Below, in pieces: positions 23,484 to 32,699 of a stretch of DNA of 64,000 nt (the stretch's first letter is position 1; every line of letters starts with the position of its first letter). The position numbers and the translations under genes were made by a program. Source of the DNA: Pseudomonas sp. NC02 (lineage in GTDB: Bacteria > Pseudomonadota > Gammaproteobacteria > Pseudomonadales > Pseudomonadaceae); contig NZ_CP025624.1 of the NCBI RefSeq assembly GCF_002874965.1, positions 4,898,001-4,962,000 on the forward strand, given 5' to 3'. The notes beneath the pieces were generated by a model. The model was not told the DNA's origin and did no database searches. It worked only from the letters and a program-made list of their open reading frames with translations.

Positions 23484-24143
23484 TCACGTCCGGCTTAAAT
23501 CACTCTGCATGTCCCCCAGCAGGATCGGCATCTGCTCGCCAAACAGGTGCGGGTAACATTTCTGGATGTGGGCGAAGAAAAATTCCTCGGGCACCTCGGC
23601 AAATTGCCCATGGTCCACCACGTACTCCATGGAGCGCTGGCCCTTGCGGTTGAAGGCGTGAAAAACACTGTCATGAATGCCATCGAAATCCAGCGGCGGC
23701 ACATCGAACAGTTCGCACAGTTGCTGGTTGAACGCCGGCGTGGCCTTGACCCAACGGCCGTCCAGATACAACTCGGTATAGCCATGCATGGCAAATACGT
23801 CACTTCTGAGCAGCTCGATCAAACGGGGCGTCGAGAGGTGGTTACGCACGTCGGCCAGGCCGATGCGCGCCGGGATCCCGCAGTGCCTTGCGCACGCCGC
23901 CAGCAATGTTGCCTTGGGCACGCAATAACTCTCGCCGGCCGCCAGTGCGAAGCTCGCGCTGAGGGTTTGCGGGTCGCGACTGAAGGTATAGGGGTTATAG
24001 CGCACCGCCTCGCGCACAGCGTAGTAAAGACTGACTGCCTGGTCACGAAGTGCGGCACTCGAACCGCGATGTTTTTCGGCGAACTCCACCACCGCAGGGT
24101 GGTCACTATCGATGAAGCGGCCGGGATTCAAGTACGCATTCAT
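23484..24143 (-). CDS. Transglutaminase-like cysteine protease-fold protein
   Basis: 219 residues from the ATG at 24143; the frame also opens with TTG at 24164, and neither has a strong ribosome site. The transglutaminase core (about 60-150) shows the Cys region ALAAGESYCVPKATLLAACARHCGIPAR, the His in MHGYTELYLDGRWVKATPAFN, and a downstream Asp. This gives the Cys-His-Asp triad order of the family. Bacterial members are mostly peptidases or amidases. The substrate is unknown. Confidence 0.85.
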   Translation of the reverse strand: MNAYLNPGRFIDSDHPAVVEFAEKHRGSSAALRDQAVSLYYAVREAVRYNPYTFSRDPQTLSASFALAAGESYCVPKATLLAACARHCGIPARIGLADVRNHLSTPRLIELLRSDVFAMHGYTELYLDGRWVKATPAFNQQLCELFDVPPLDFDGIHDSVFHAFNRKGQRSMEYVVDHGQFAEVPEEFFFAHIQKCYPHLFGEQMPILLGDMQSDLSRT

Positions 24144-24335
24144 GAGGTTAATCTCAGAGAGCAAGCCCTGAGTCTAACCACAGGCATGCACCTGGGATAA
24201 CGACGATTCGGCCAAATGTCGGCGCCTGGTGCTGATCATTGCCGGCACACCACGTAACACCCTCGTCACCCCGCTTGTTCGGATGCCGACTAAGCTCTGA
24301 GGTGATTTCGCACCTGGTTTCACGGAGGATTGAAT

Positions 24336-26783
24336 ATGCTGTTGTTGTGGATACTGGTTCTGGTGGTGGGCATTGCCTACCTGGCGCACCGGCGCATCGC
24401 GCCCCTGCCCGCCATCGGCGTGGTCGCCGTCTACCTGTTGGCGATGGGCGCCTTCAGCCACGCACCAGGCTGGTTGCTGCTGATCTTCTGGGTACTGATC
24501 GCCGTGGTAGCCGCCCCGCTGCTGCTGCCGGACCTGCGCCGCAAGTACTTCACCGCGCCGCTGTTCAACTGGTTCCAGAAAGTCCTGCCGCCGATGTCCG
24601 AGACCGAGCGCGATGCCATCGACGCCGGCACCGTGTGGTGGGACGGCGAGCTGTTCAGCGGCCGCCCCGACTGGGACAAGCTGCTGGCCTATCCCAAGGC
24701 GCAACTGACTGAAGAAGAACAAGCCTTCATCGACGGCCCTACCGAAGAACTGTGCGCCATGGTCACCGACTGGGAAATCGGCCAGGCCATGGACCTGCCC
24801 CCCGCCGCCTGGGAACACATCAAGCAGCATGGCTTTTTTGCCCTGATCATCCCCAAGGAGTTCGGCGGCAAAGGCTTCTCCGCCTATGCCCACTCCCAGG
24901 TCGCGATGAAGCTGGCGACCCGCAGCGGCGACCTCGCCTCCACGGTCATGGTCCCCAACTCCCTGGGCCCGGCCGAATTGCTGCTGCACTACGGCACCGA
25001 TGAACAACGCAACCATTACCTGCCACGCCTGGCCCGTGGCGACGATATCCCGTGCTTTGCCCTGACCGGCCCACTGGCCGGTTCCGATGCCGGCTCCATG
25101 CCCGACACCGGGGTGATCTGCAAAGGCGAATGGGAAGGCAAGGAAACCCTCGGCCTGCGCCTGAACTGGGAAAAACGCTACATTACCCTCGGCCCGGTAG
25201 CGACCTTGCTCGGCCTGGCCTTCAAGGCCCATGACCCGGATCATCTGCTGGGCGACAAAGAAGACTTGGGCATCAGCCTCGCGCTGATCCCCACCAGCAC
25301 CCCGGGTGTTGAAATTGGCCGCCGTCACCTGCCACTGGGCGCCGCGTTCATGAACGGCCCCAACTCCGGCAAGGATGTTTTCATTCCGCTGGAATTCCTG
25401 ATCGGTGGCCAGGAAATGCTCGGCAAGGGCTGGATGATGCTGATGAACTGCCTGTCGGTAGGCCGTTCGATTTCCCTGCCTGCCGTCGGAACGGGCGCGG
25501 CCAAGTTCACCAGCCTGGTGACCGGCCAGTACGCCCAGGTGCGTGAGCAGTTCAACGTACCGCTGGCGGCCTTTGAAGGCATCCAGGAAGCCCTGGCCCG
25601 CATCGGCGGCAACGCGTGGCTGATGGACAGCGCGCGGATGCTCACCGCCAACGCGGTCGACCTGGGGGAAAAACCCTCGGTACTGTCGGCGATCCTCAAG
25701 TACCACCTGACCGAACGCGGCCGCGAATGCATCAGCCACGCGATGGACGTGCACGGCGGCAAGGGCATCATCATGGGCCCCAACAACTACCTGGGCCGCA
25801 GCTGGCAGGGCGCGCCGATCTTCATCACCGTGGAAGGCGCGAATATCCTCTCGCGCAACCTGATGATCTTCGGCCAGGGTGCGATTCGTTGCCATCCGTT
25901 CGTGCTCAAGGAAATGGCCCTGGCCGGTCGCGAAGACCATGACCAGGCGCTGAAGGAATTCGACGGCCTGCTGCTGCAGCACATCGGCTTTGCCGTAAGC
26001 AACGCCGCCAGCACCCTGGTGTTGAACCTCGGTTTCGGTCACTTCGAAAAGGCTCCGGGCAACAGCCTGAGCCAGGGCTATTTCCGCGCACTCAACCGTC
26101 AGGCCGCGGCGTTTGCGATGCTGGCGGACCTGAGCATGATGCTGCTGGGCGGCGAGTTGAAACGACGCGAACGCCTGTCGGCACGTCTTGGTGATGTGCT
26201 GAGTCACATGTACCTGGCATCGGCTGCACTCAAGCGTTATCACGACCTGGATTCGCCAGACCACCTGGAACCGCTGTTCGCCTGGGCCATGGAAGAGAGC
26301 CTTGGCCACTCCGAGCGTGCACTGGATGAACTGCTGACCAACTTCCCGAGCAAGGTGTTGGGTTGTCTGTTGCGGGTGATCGTGTTCCCGTTCGGCCGCC
26401 GTCATAAAGGCCCGTCCGATGCGCTGGATGCCGAGGTGGCCGCAGTGCTTGGTCGCGCCAAGGGTGACCCGACCCTGGAAGCGGTACTGGCGGGCTGCTA
26501 TCGCCCACAGTCCGCAGAAGATCCGGTGGGCGCCCTGCAACACGCCTACGACCTGTTGGCCGACAGCCATCCGTTGCAGAAAAAACTCCACGAAGGCCTC
26601 AAGAGCGGCCAGGTCAAACCGACCGCGGGCGAACACGCCATCGATGCCGGGCTGCATGCCGGCGTGCTGCAACCGGCCGAGGCGCAGACCCTGCGTGACG
26701 CTGAAGCGGCGCGGCGCAAGGTGATCGACGTGGATGATTTCAGCAAGGAAGAACTGAGCCAGGCTGAGGGAAAAGTCCGCTGA
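24336..26783 (+). CDS. fadE: Acyl-CoA dehydrogenase FadE
   Basis: 815 residues from the ATG at 24336, placed 7 bases after GGAGG; an in-frame TTG six bases earlier lacks spacing. Large FadE-type enzyme of beta-oxidation, converting acyl-CoA to trans-2-enoyl-CoA. Two N-terminal membrane helices (about 1-62) precede the acyl-CoA dehydrogenase domains (about 130-520; FALTGPLAGSDAGSMPDTG, SHAMDVHGGKGIIMGPNN) and a long C-terminal DUF1974-type region (about 530-800) found in gamma-proteobacterial FadE. A large inverted repeat follows the gene. Confidence 0.95.
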   Translation: MLLLWILVLVVGIAYLAHRRIAPLPAIGVVAVYLLAMGAFSHAPGWLLLIFWVLIAVVAAPLLLPDLRRKYFTAPLFNWFQKVLPPMSETERDAIDAGTVWWDGELFSGRPDWDKLLAYPKAQLTEEEQAFIDGPTEELCAMVTDWEIGQAMDLPPAAWEHIKQHGFFALIIPKEFGGKGFSAYAHSQVAMKLATRSGDLASTVMVPNSLGPAELLLHYGTDEQRNHYLPRLARGDDIPCFALTGPLAGSDAGSMPDTGVICKGEWEGKETLGLRLNWEKRYITLGPVATLLGLAFKAHDPDHLLGDKEDLGISLALIPTSTPGVEIGRRHLPLGAAFMNGPNSGKDVFIPLEFLIGGQEMLGKGWMMLMNCLSVGRSISLPAVGTGAAKFTSLVTGQYAQVREQFNVPLAAFEGIQEALARIGGNAWLMDSARMLTANAVDLGEKPSVLSAILKYHLTERGRECISHAMDVHGGKGIIMGPNNYLGRSWQGAPIFITVEGANILSRNLMIFGQGAIRCHPFVLKEMALAGREDHDQALKEFDGLLLQHIGFAVSNAASTLVLNLGFGHFEKAPGNSLSQGYFRALNRQAAAFAMLADLSMMLLGGELKRRERLSARLGDVLSHMYLASAALKRYHDLDSPDHLEPLFAWAMEESLGHSERALDELLTNFPSKVLGCLLRVIVFPFGRRHKGPSDALDAEVAAVLGRAKGDPTLEAVLAGCYRPQSAEDPVGALQHAYDLLADSHPLQKKLHEGLKSGQVKPTAGEHAIDAGLHAGVLQPAEAQTLRDAEAARRKVIDVDDFSKEELSQAEGKVR

Positions 26784-26815
26784 TCCCAGCGGTCATATAA
26801 AAACGGGTAGAGTGC

Positions 26816-26965
26816 CCTGCCTCACAAATACTGATCCCTTTTGACGGCGTCTGTTGTCGTCATGCTGCGTTGCCGCTCCTCGCCATAGCAAGCTATGACT
26901 CGTCGCGGCGCCTTGCCTGACAACAACAGCCACTCGTCAAAAGGAATCGTATTTGTGAGGCAAGG
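26816..26965. repeat. 150-base intergenic inverted repeat
   Basis: CCTGCCTCACAAATAC at the left pairs with GTATTTGTGAGGCAAGG at the right. Pairing continues inward (CCTTTTGACG / CGTCAAAAGG, CTGTTGTCG / GACAACAACAG) to a centre near CATAGCAAGCTATG. It lies between fadE and the small gene at 27015. The length and interrupted pairing are too elaborate for a plain terminator and suggest a MITE-like or RNA-structure element. Confidence 0.85.
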
Positions 26966-27014
26966 CACCGAGCTATATACTCTCGCGCCCGTTTTGCTCT
27001 TGAGGACTTATCTC

Positions 27015-27422
27015 GTGTCCAACGTCGTTGCCGATCATCTCGTCTTGCTCGACCACCTGCGCAGCATCCTGGTTGCCGTCGGCGAAGCCGAACAGGTTCC
27101 CGAGGAAAGCCACCTCCTGTTCCTGGAGCGCTTCGATGAACTGCGCGCCTTGCTGCCCATCGACCCGATCGAAAGCCAGTACCTGGGCCAGGACATGATG
27201 AGCCAGGTCATCCTGCGCTACCCGCAAATTGCTCACCTGGTACCGCGCGACCTGCTGTGGTTCTTCGGTGGCGACTGCCTGCACTTCATGCCCGACGACG
27301 AGCTGGACCTGTACCAGGCCCTGGAAGAACGTCGCTTCGAAGCTGAACAGAACGACGAACCGTTCGACTGGAACCAGGAAAAGCAGTTGTTGGCCATGTC
27401 CAATGACCAGCCCAAGCACTGA
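27015..27422 (+). CDS. Conserved hypothetical protein (small, acidic)
   Basis: 135 residues from the GTG at 27015, which has TGAGGA 8 bases upstream; the frame extends further back only through the inverted repeat. No signal peptide, membrane segment or catalytic motif is visible. The protein is acidic and mostly helical, with a hydrophobic patch LVPRDLLWFFGGDCLHFMPDDE near the middle. I recall an unannotated Pseudomonas protein of this type beside fadE-like acyl-CoA dehydrogenases, so a link to fatty-acid metabolism is possible but unproven. Confidence 0.8.
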   Translation: MSNVVADHLVLLDHLRSILVAVGEAEQVPEESHLLFLERFDELRALLPIDPIESQYLGQDMMSQVILRYPQIAHLVPRDLLWFFGGDCLHFMPDDELDLYQALEERRFEAEQNDEPFDWNQEKQLLAMSNDQPKH

Positions 27423-27446
27423 TTTCAGGGCTCACGCAGATCAAAT

Positions 27447-27549
27447 GTGGGAGCGGCGGTGCGACGGTTCGACTTGCTCGCGAATGCGGTGGTTCAGTCA
27501 ATATTTTAGGTGACTGAACCACCGCATTCGCGAGCAAGCCCGCTCCCAC
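27447..27549. repeat. REPIN with variant left REP
   Basis: The left arm reads GTGGGAGCGG, then an extra segment CGGTGCGACGGTTCGA, then CTTGCTCGCGAA. The right arm is the canonical inverse without the insert. The same variant left arm occurs at 46248. Confidence 0.92.
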
Positions 27550-27564
27550 ATTTAAACTGTATTC

Positions 27565-28497
27565 CTACCGTTTCTTCAGCGTCGGCTCTTTGGCCATGCA
27601 CTCCACCAGATAATCAATAAACACCCGCAACTTCGGCGGCAGGTACCGCGTCGGCGAATGCAGTAGCCACGCATCCCCGTGGTACGACGCAATGAAATCC
27701 CACCCCGGCAGCACCTGCACCACCTCCCCCGCTTCCAGCGCATGCCGCGCCGTGAAATACGGCAAGCTGCCAATCCCCACATGTTGCAATACCGCATCCA
27801 GCCGCACGCCTGTGTGATTGGCCGCATACCGCCCGCGCACGCCCACCGTCACCGCCTTGCTGCCCTGGCGAAACTTCCAGCGCGCATCCCCCGGCGTCTC
27901 ACCCAGGTAGATGCAACTGTGCTCCAGCAAATCATGGGGATGCTGCGGCGTACCGTGCTCCGCCAGGTACCGCGGCGTGGCGCAGATCAAATGCTCGATC
28001 GGCAGCAACTGGCGCCCCACCAACCCCGGCGGCGGGCTGTCGGTGATGCGGATGCTCAGGTCGACATTGTCGTCAATCAGGTCCACATGCCGGTCCTCCA
28101 GGATCAACTGCACGTCAACCTTGGGATAACGCCGCAAAAACTCCGGCATATGCGGATGCACCACAAAACGCCCTACCGCCTTGGGCACGCTGACCCGCAC
28201 CAGCCCTTCGGCTTCATGGGTGTATTGGCCGCTGATTTCCATCACCGACCGCGCAGCACTGACCATTTCCTGGCAGCGCTTGAACACCTCTTCGCCACCT
28301 TCGCTGAGGCGCAACTTGCGCGTAGTGCGTTGCAGCAGGCGAGTTGCCAGGGCCTTTTCCAGGCGTGAGATGCTGCGGCTCACGGAGGACGGCGATGCTC
28401 CCAGTTGGCGCGCAGCCTCGGAGAAGCTGCCGGTTTCCACCACCTTGACGAAAATCGCCATTTCGCCCAGCAGCGGTAAGGGAAGATTGATGCTCAT
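27565..28497 (-). CDS. LysR-family transcriptional regulator
   Basis: About 310 residues. Winged helix at about 8-65 (GSFSEAARQLGASPSSVSRSISRLEKALATRLLQRTTRK) and a LysR substrate-binding domain after residue 90. The start was put at the ATG at 28497; an upstream in-frame ATG at 28512 is equally possible because neither has a good ribosome site. It is divergent from the AlaX gene at 28586 with an 88-base gap, so it may regulate that gene. The CrgA/DmlR-like branch is likely; the ligand is unknown. Confidence 0.9.
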   Translation of the reverse strand: MSINLPLPLLGEMAIFVKVVETGSFSEAARQLGASPSSVSRSISRLEKALATRLLQRTTRKLRLSEGGEEVFKRCQEMVSAARSVMEISGQYTHEAEGLVRVSVPKAVGRFVVHPHMPEFLRRYPKVDVQLILEDRHVDLIDDNVDLSIRITDSPPPGLVGRQLLPIEHLICATPRYLAEHGTPQHPHDLLEHSCIYLGETPGDARWKFRQGSKAVTVGVRGRYAANHTGVRLDAVLQHVGIGSLPYFTARHALEAGEVVQVLPGWDFIASYHGDAWLLHSPTRYLPPKLRVFIDYLVECMAKEPTLKKR

Positions 28498-28585
28498 GAC
28501 GCACAAGTCCATTGAGATTTGAACGGATTATCACCCATTGGCGCACTTCTTATACTGCCGGTTAGAAACCCTGATGCGGATATAA

Positions 28586-29215
28586 ATGATGACCCAGCGC
28601 CTGTTTTTTACCCATGACCACCTGAATGCCGAACTTGAAGTGCTGGGATGCACACCTTTTGATAACCAGTTTGCGGTAATCCTGCAGTCCACAATCTTCC
28701 ATCCACAAGGTGGCGGCCAGCCCTGCGACACCGGCTGGCTCGGGGCAAGCCAGGTGTTGAAGGTGGTGCAGGAAGGCGATCATGTCGTGCATTACGTAGA
28801 CCGCCCCGTGGCTCCCGGCGTGATCCAGGCACGCGTCGATGAAGACCGCCGCACCTTGCACACGCGCCTGCACTCGGCCGGGCATCTGATCGGCAATGCC
28901 GGTGAAACCCTGGGCTGGATGCCGATCAAGGCTCATCACTGGCCGGGCGAAGGCAAGATCACCTTTATTCGCGGCACCTCGGCCCAGGCCATGGACGCCG
29001 AGGCGATCCAGCGGCAAGTCGACCAATGGATCGCCGCCAACCTGCCGCGCCATATGGCCCTGGATGACGGTACGCGGCAAGTGGGTTTTGGCGACCTGCC
29101 GGCCTATGCCTGCGGCGGCACGCATGTGCAGGCATTGGGGGACGTGGGTCAGGTGACGATCCTGGCCCTCTCCGAGAAAAAGGGTGCATTGTCGGTGCGC
29201 TATACCCTGAACTGA
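28586..29215 (+). CDS. Alanyl-tRNA editing protein (AlaX type)
   Basis: 209-residue stand-alone homologue of the AlaRS editing domain, which hydrolyses Ser- or Gly-tRNA(Ala). Zinc ligands are visible as HSAGH (His96, His100) and CGGTH (Cys176, His180), and the N-terminal part has the conserved FHPQGGGQPCDTG. It lacks the catalytic and long C-terminal domains of AlaRS. It follows the LysR promoter region divergently. Trans-editing is known for the family; tRNA specificity here is inferred. Confidence 0.92.
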   Translation: MMTQRLFFTHDHLNAELEVLGCTPFDNQFAVILQSTIFHPQGGGQPCDTGWLGASQVLKVVQEGDHVVHYVDRPVAPGVIQARVDEDRRTLHTRLHSAGHLIGNAGETLGWMPIKAHHWPGEGKITFIRGTSAQAMDAEAIQRQVDQWIAANLPRHMALDDGTRQVGFGDLPAYACGGTHVQALGDVGQVTILALSEKKGALSVRYTLN

Positions 29216-30784
29216 CTAAACCGCAATCGCCCCCGCCCTGCCCGGTTCCACCACAAACGACTTGAGGGTCGAGACGCTGGCGTTCGGATCCCGGGGATCG
29301 GAAATCACCCGGAAGTTCGTCAGCATATTCCTCTCCTCAAGCGCCACCGACACATAGCCGCGCTGGCGGCTGTCGAAAAACTTCACATGGGGATTGAGGG
29401 GCAGGATCGCACTGAACGCATCAAATGGTGGCCCGTCAGACGTCACCGACGTGCCGACAAACTCGGTCGCGACCACGGGCGAATCCGGATTCCCTGCGTC
29501 AGCGTGCAGGTCCGTCGTCCAGAACGAGTGAATATCGCCGCCCCAGAACACCGGGTTATTCACCTTTCTGCGCACCATCGACGCAAGCATCCGCTCACGG
29601 TTGGCCATGTAACCATCCCAGCCATCGGTCCAGCGGCCGGGCTTGTGGTTGGTCAGGTCACGTTGCGTGAGCGGCGCGACCAACAGGTCCTGCGCGATCA
29701 CGTTCCATTGTGCCCGGGACTCGGCAAAACCCTGATCCAGCCAAGCCTCCTGCTCCCAGCCGAGCATGGTGCGACGGGGATCGCGCAGGTCAGCACAGGT
29801 GTTCGCGGCCACATGTCCCTTGTGGCTGCCATTGGCCAGGATGCATGGCTGCTCGGAGCGGTACTGACGCCCATCCAGCACATGGAAACGCGCCAGCCGG
29901 CCGTAGTCCAAACGCCGATAGAGGCGCATGTCCGGCCCTCGCGGCAGGCTGCTGGCCCGCAGCGGCATGTGCTCGTAGAAGGCCTGGTAGGCCGCCGCCC
30001 GCTGCTTGAGAAAACTCGTCACCGGGATGTTCGGGTCCTGGGACCACTGGCTGGCATAGTCGTTTTGCACTTCGTGATCGTCCCAGGTGACCACACTGGG
30101 CGCCGCAGCATGCAGTGCCTGCAAATCCGGATCGGTCTTGTACAGGGCGTAGCGGTTGCGGTAATCCACCAGATTCAACGCATTGCCGCTGCCGTGGGGG
30201 CGAATGATCTTGCCGGAATCAGCCGCGTAGGAACTGTCATAGATGTAATCCCCGAGGAAAAACACCAGGTCAGGCTGCTCGGCGGCCAAATGCCGATAGG
30301 CGCTGAAGTAGCCTCGCTCCCAATGGGAGCAGGAGACAAAACCCAGCTGCGCCGATGCCATGGCATGCACCGCCGGCGCAGTGCGCGACTGGCCCACCGG
30401 GCTTTGCGCACCGAGGCCTTCGAACTGGTACCAGTAAGGTCGACCCGCCTCCAGCCCGGCGACTTCCACATGCACCGAATGGGCGAAACGCTCGATGGCC
30501 ATCACCTCGCCCTGGCGCACAACGCGCGTCATCGCTGCATCGCGGGCCACCTTCCAGCGCACCGGCACCGCTCGGCTCAGGCCACCCCGACCGTCGGCGG
30601 CATTGAACAGCGGCGCGAGGCGCGTCCAGATCACGAAACCATCGGGCAATGGATCGCCTGACGCCACACCGAGGGTGAAGGGATAGTCGATGCCTGCACT
30701 ACGGGCAAACGGGCTGAGGATCGAAAACGCCGTGGCAACTGCAAGCCCGCCCAGTACGCGACGGCGATCGTGATTCACACTCAT
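29216..30784 (-). CDS. phoD: PhoD-type alkaline phosphatase/phosphodiesterase, Tat-exported
   Basis: 522 residues from the ATG at 30784; the frame extends upstream only into the GNAT gene. A twin-arginine signal (NHDRRRVLGGLAVATAF, about 4-20) is followed by an N-terminal PhoD immunoglobulin-like domain (about 36-130). The metal-dependent phosphatase domain has GDYIYDSSY and VVTWDDHEVQNDYA. Periplasmic or surface hydrolysis of phosphate esters to supply phosphate is the usual role. GGAG precedes the start by 8 bases, and the ATG overlaps the upstream gene's stop (TGATG), so the two are coupled. Confidence 0.93.
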   Translation of the reverse strand: MSVNHDRRRVLGGLAVATAFSILSPFARSAGIDYPFTLGVASGDPLPDGFVIWTRLAPLFNAADGRGGLSRAVPVRWKVARDAAMTRVVRQGEVMAIERFAHSVHVEVAGLEAGRPYWYQFEGLGAQSPVGQSRTAPAVHAMASAQLGFVSCSHWERGYFSAYRHLAAEQPDLVFFLGDYIYDSSYAADSGKIIRPHGSGNALNLVDYRNRYALYKTDPDLQALHAAAPSVVTWDDHEVQNDYASQWSQDPNIPVTSFLKQRAAAYQAFYEHMPLRASSLPRGPDMRLYRRLDYGRLARFHVLDGRQYRSEQPCILANGSHKGHVAANTCADLRDPRRTMLGWEQEAWLDQGFAESRAQWNVIAQDLLVAPLTQRDLTNHKPGRWTDGWDGYMANRERMLASMVRRKVNNPVFWGGDIHSFWTTDLHADAGNPDSPVVATEFVGTSVTSDGPPFDAFSAILPLNPHVKFFDSRQRGYVSVALEERNMLTNFRVISDPRDPNASVSTLKSFVVEPGRAGAIAV

Positions 30785-31338
30785 CAACTGCGCTCCTTCC
30801 AATCGGCACGCACCAGGCCATACAACAACATGTCCTCGTGCACCCCATTCTTGAGGAAGGCGCCCTTCATGCACCCTTCGTAACCCAAGCCAATTTTTTC
30901 CATGACCCGAGCGGACCCTTTGTTACGAGCAAAGCACTGGCTGCCCACACGCTGCAGCGCCAATTCGCTGAACCCAAACGCCATGATCTGCGCCGCTGCT
31001 TCGGCGGCATAACCCTGGCTTCGAGAATGGGCGGCCACCCAATACCCGAGATGCCCACTTCGATGAGCAGCAGATAATCTGAGACTGATCACGCCGATCA
31101 ATTCGCCAGTTTCCCGCAGATGAATCCCCAGCCCCAGTGAATGCCCCGAGCGGTAATTCTCTGCCTGGCCATCAATAAAGGCGTGTGCGGTTTCCAAGGT
31201 GTATGGCGATGGAATCGCAGCCGTGTTGTTCGCAATATCGGGATCGTTGGCCAGCACCGACAACGTCTCGGCCTGCTCCTTTTGCAGAGGCTTCAACAGC
31301 AGTCGCGGGGTGGATAAATGCGGCAGTGCAATGCTCAT
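30784..31338 (-). CDS. GNAT-family N-acetyltransferase (RimJ/RimL-like)
   Basis: 184 residues from the ATG at 31338 (an in-frame TTG at 31368 is possible). RimJ-type GNAT fold: PRLLLKPLQKEQAETL at the start, beta-4 region ELIGVISLRL, acetyl-CoA loop near SRSQGYAAEAAAQIMAFGF, and C-terminal NKGSARVMEKIGLGYEG. It would acetylate a protein N-terminus or small amine. Its stop overlaps the phoD start by one base, an odd pairing with a phosphatase. Confidence 0.9.
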   Translation of the reverse strand: MSIALPHLSTPRLLLKPLQKEQAETLSVLANDPDIANNTAAIPSPYTLETAHAFIDGQAENYRSGHSLGLGIHLRETGELIGVISLRLSAAHRSGHLGYWVAAHSRSQGYAAEAAAQIMAFGFSELALQRVGSQCFARNKGSARVMEKIGLGYEGCMKGAFLKNGVHEDMLLYGLVRADWKERS

Positions 31339-31527
31339 GCAGGGGGACTCGCGAAATAAATTCTCCAAGAATGTACCCGCGTCGTGTCAGTTTCATTACG
31401 TAGATAAATAGACCTACGAGTCGTCTGTAAGACGCGTCCTAGAGCCTTAAAAGCTTAAATTAAAGTTAACCATTCGGTCATTTTTGGTTGCTAGCGTGTC
31501 GCCCCTAATCAACTGCGGGGTAGCGGA

Positions 31528-31935
31528 ATGAGAACTTGGGATGAACCCAAAAAACGCAAGGCACACATCGAACTGATCCCGATGATCGACGTGATGATGT
31601 TCCTGTTGGTGTTTTTTGTACTGGTGAGTTTGAACGTGATTCCGGCCCTGGGCATGAAGACTCAGCTGCCGAGCGCCAGCAGTTCACAGCAGCTCAAGCC
31701 GCAAAATAAATTCATCCTGACCCTGGGCCTGGAAGGTCAGCTGCAGCTCGATGGCAAGGACCTGACCGTCGACGCGCTGGTGCCTGCACTCAAGGCCGGC
31801 GAGAAGCCAGACACCAAGTCGACGATCATCGTCAACAGCGACAAAGGCGTGGAAGTGTCGCGCCTGGTCGAGGTGATGGACACCCTGCGCCTGGGTGGCT
31901 TTACCTCTGTCTCCATCGCCACGAAAAAGTCCTGA
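31528..31935 (+). CDS. exbD: ExbD/TolR-family biopolymer transport protein
   Basis: 135 residues. A short cytoplasmic N-terminus and one membrane helix (about 18-42) carry the proton-path Asp21 in LIPMIDVMMFLLVFF, followed by a periplasmic ExbD domain. It partners ExbB to harvest proton-motive force for TonB. It is first in a four-gene operon (exbD, tonB, receptor, exbB); the tonB ATG follows its stop by 2 bases. The order is unusual because exbB normally comes first. Confidence 0.92.
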   Translation: MRTWDEPKKRKAHIELIPMIDVMMFLLVFFVLVSLNVIPALGMKTQLPSASSSQQLKPQNKFILTLGLEGQLQLDGKDLTVDALVPALKAGEKPDTKSTIIVNSDKGVEVSRLVEVMDTLRLGGFTSVSIATKKS

Positions 31936-31937
31936 TC

Positions 31938-32675
31938 ATGTATGCCTTGTTTCGTGCGCGTCGGCTGCTGGGCAGTGTCCCGGCCCTGATCGCCCTGGTG
32001 CTGATTGCACTGGGTATCCAGTCCCAACCCCTGAAGATCCAGCCGCAGTACGACGAGTCGGCGGTTGAACTCGCGCTGGTCGAGCCCGAGCCGGAAGTGG
32101 TCCCCGAGCCCGTGGTGGAAGAACCGCCGCCACCGCCGCCGGTGATCGAAGACGAGGAGGCCGAACCTGCCCCTCCGCCTCCGCCACTCAAGCCGATCCC
32201 CAAACCACTGCCAAAACCTGAGCCCAAGCCAAAACCGGTGCCCAAGCCCGTGGTCGCCAAGCCAACGCCTGTGCCTGCGCCAGCTCCGGTGGCCGCCAAG
32301 CCGGTGCAAGCCGCTCCCGCTCCCACGCCAGCACCCGCCGCGCCACCGGCGCCGCCGAAAGTCGACGGCCAGGCACTGGAAGGCGGCTACCTCAAGGGCT
32401 TGCGCAACGAGTTGGACACCTACAAGCAATACCCCACCGGGCGCCAGGCGTCCCTTGAACGCCCGAGTGGCGAGGTGGTGGTCTGGTTAATGGTGGACCG
32501 CCAAGGCCGCGTCCTCGACTCCGGGATCCAGACCCCGGCGCCGAGCATGCTGCTCAACCGGGCCGCCACCAACAGCCTGCGCCGTATCAAGCAGGTGAAA
32601 CCGTTCCCCGAACAAGCCTTCGGTGGACGTAACGAGCAGCGCTTCACCGCCACCTTCAACTACAGCGTGCAATAA
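31938..32675 (+). CDS. tonB: TonB energy-transducing protein
   Basis: 245 residues. An N-terminal membrane anchor (about 12-31) is followed by a long Pro-rich periplasmic spacer with many Pro-Lys/Glu-Pro repeats (about 45-135), which spans the periplasm. The C-terminal TonB domain (about 155-245) has YKQYPTGRQASLERPSGEVVVW and the family's C-terminal beta strand (RFTATFNYSVQ). It is dedicated to the receptor encoded immediately downstream (gap 24 bases). Confidence 0.92.
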   Translation: MYALFRARRLLGSVPALIALVLIALGIQSQPLKIQPQYDESAVELALVEPEPEVVPEPVVEEPPPPPPVIEDEEAEPAPPPPPLKPIPKPLPKPEPKPKPVPKPVVAKPTPVPAPAPVAAKPVQAAPAPTPAPAAPPAPPKVDGQALEGGYLKGLRNELDTYKQYPTGRQASLERPSGEVVVWLMVDRQGRVLDSGIQTPAPSMLLNRAATNSLRRIKQVKPFPEQAFGGRNEQRFTATFNYSVQ

Positions 32676-32699
32676 GCACACACCACCAGGACGACAGTG

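Noticed and set aside
24174..26672. 832-residue open frame on the minus strand opposite fadE
   Set aside because: It is antisense to a well-supported FadE, rich in Gln/His/Arg/Gly as expected from the complement of GC-rich codons, and shows no domain or ribosome site.
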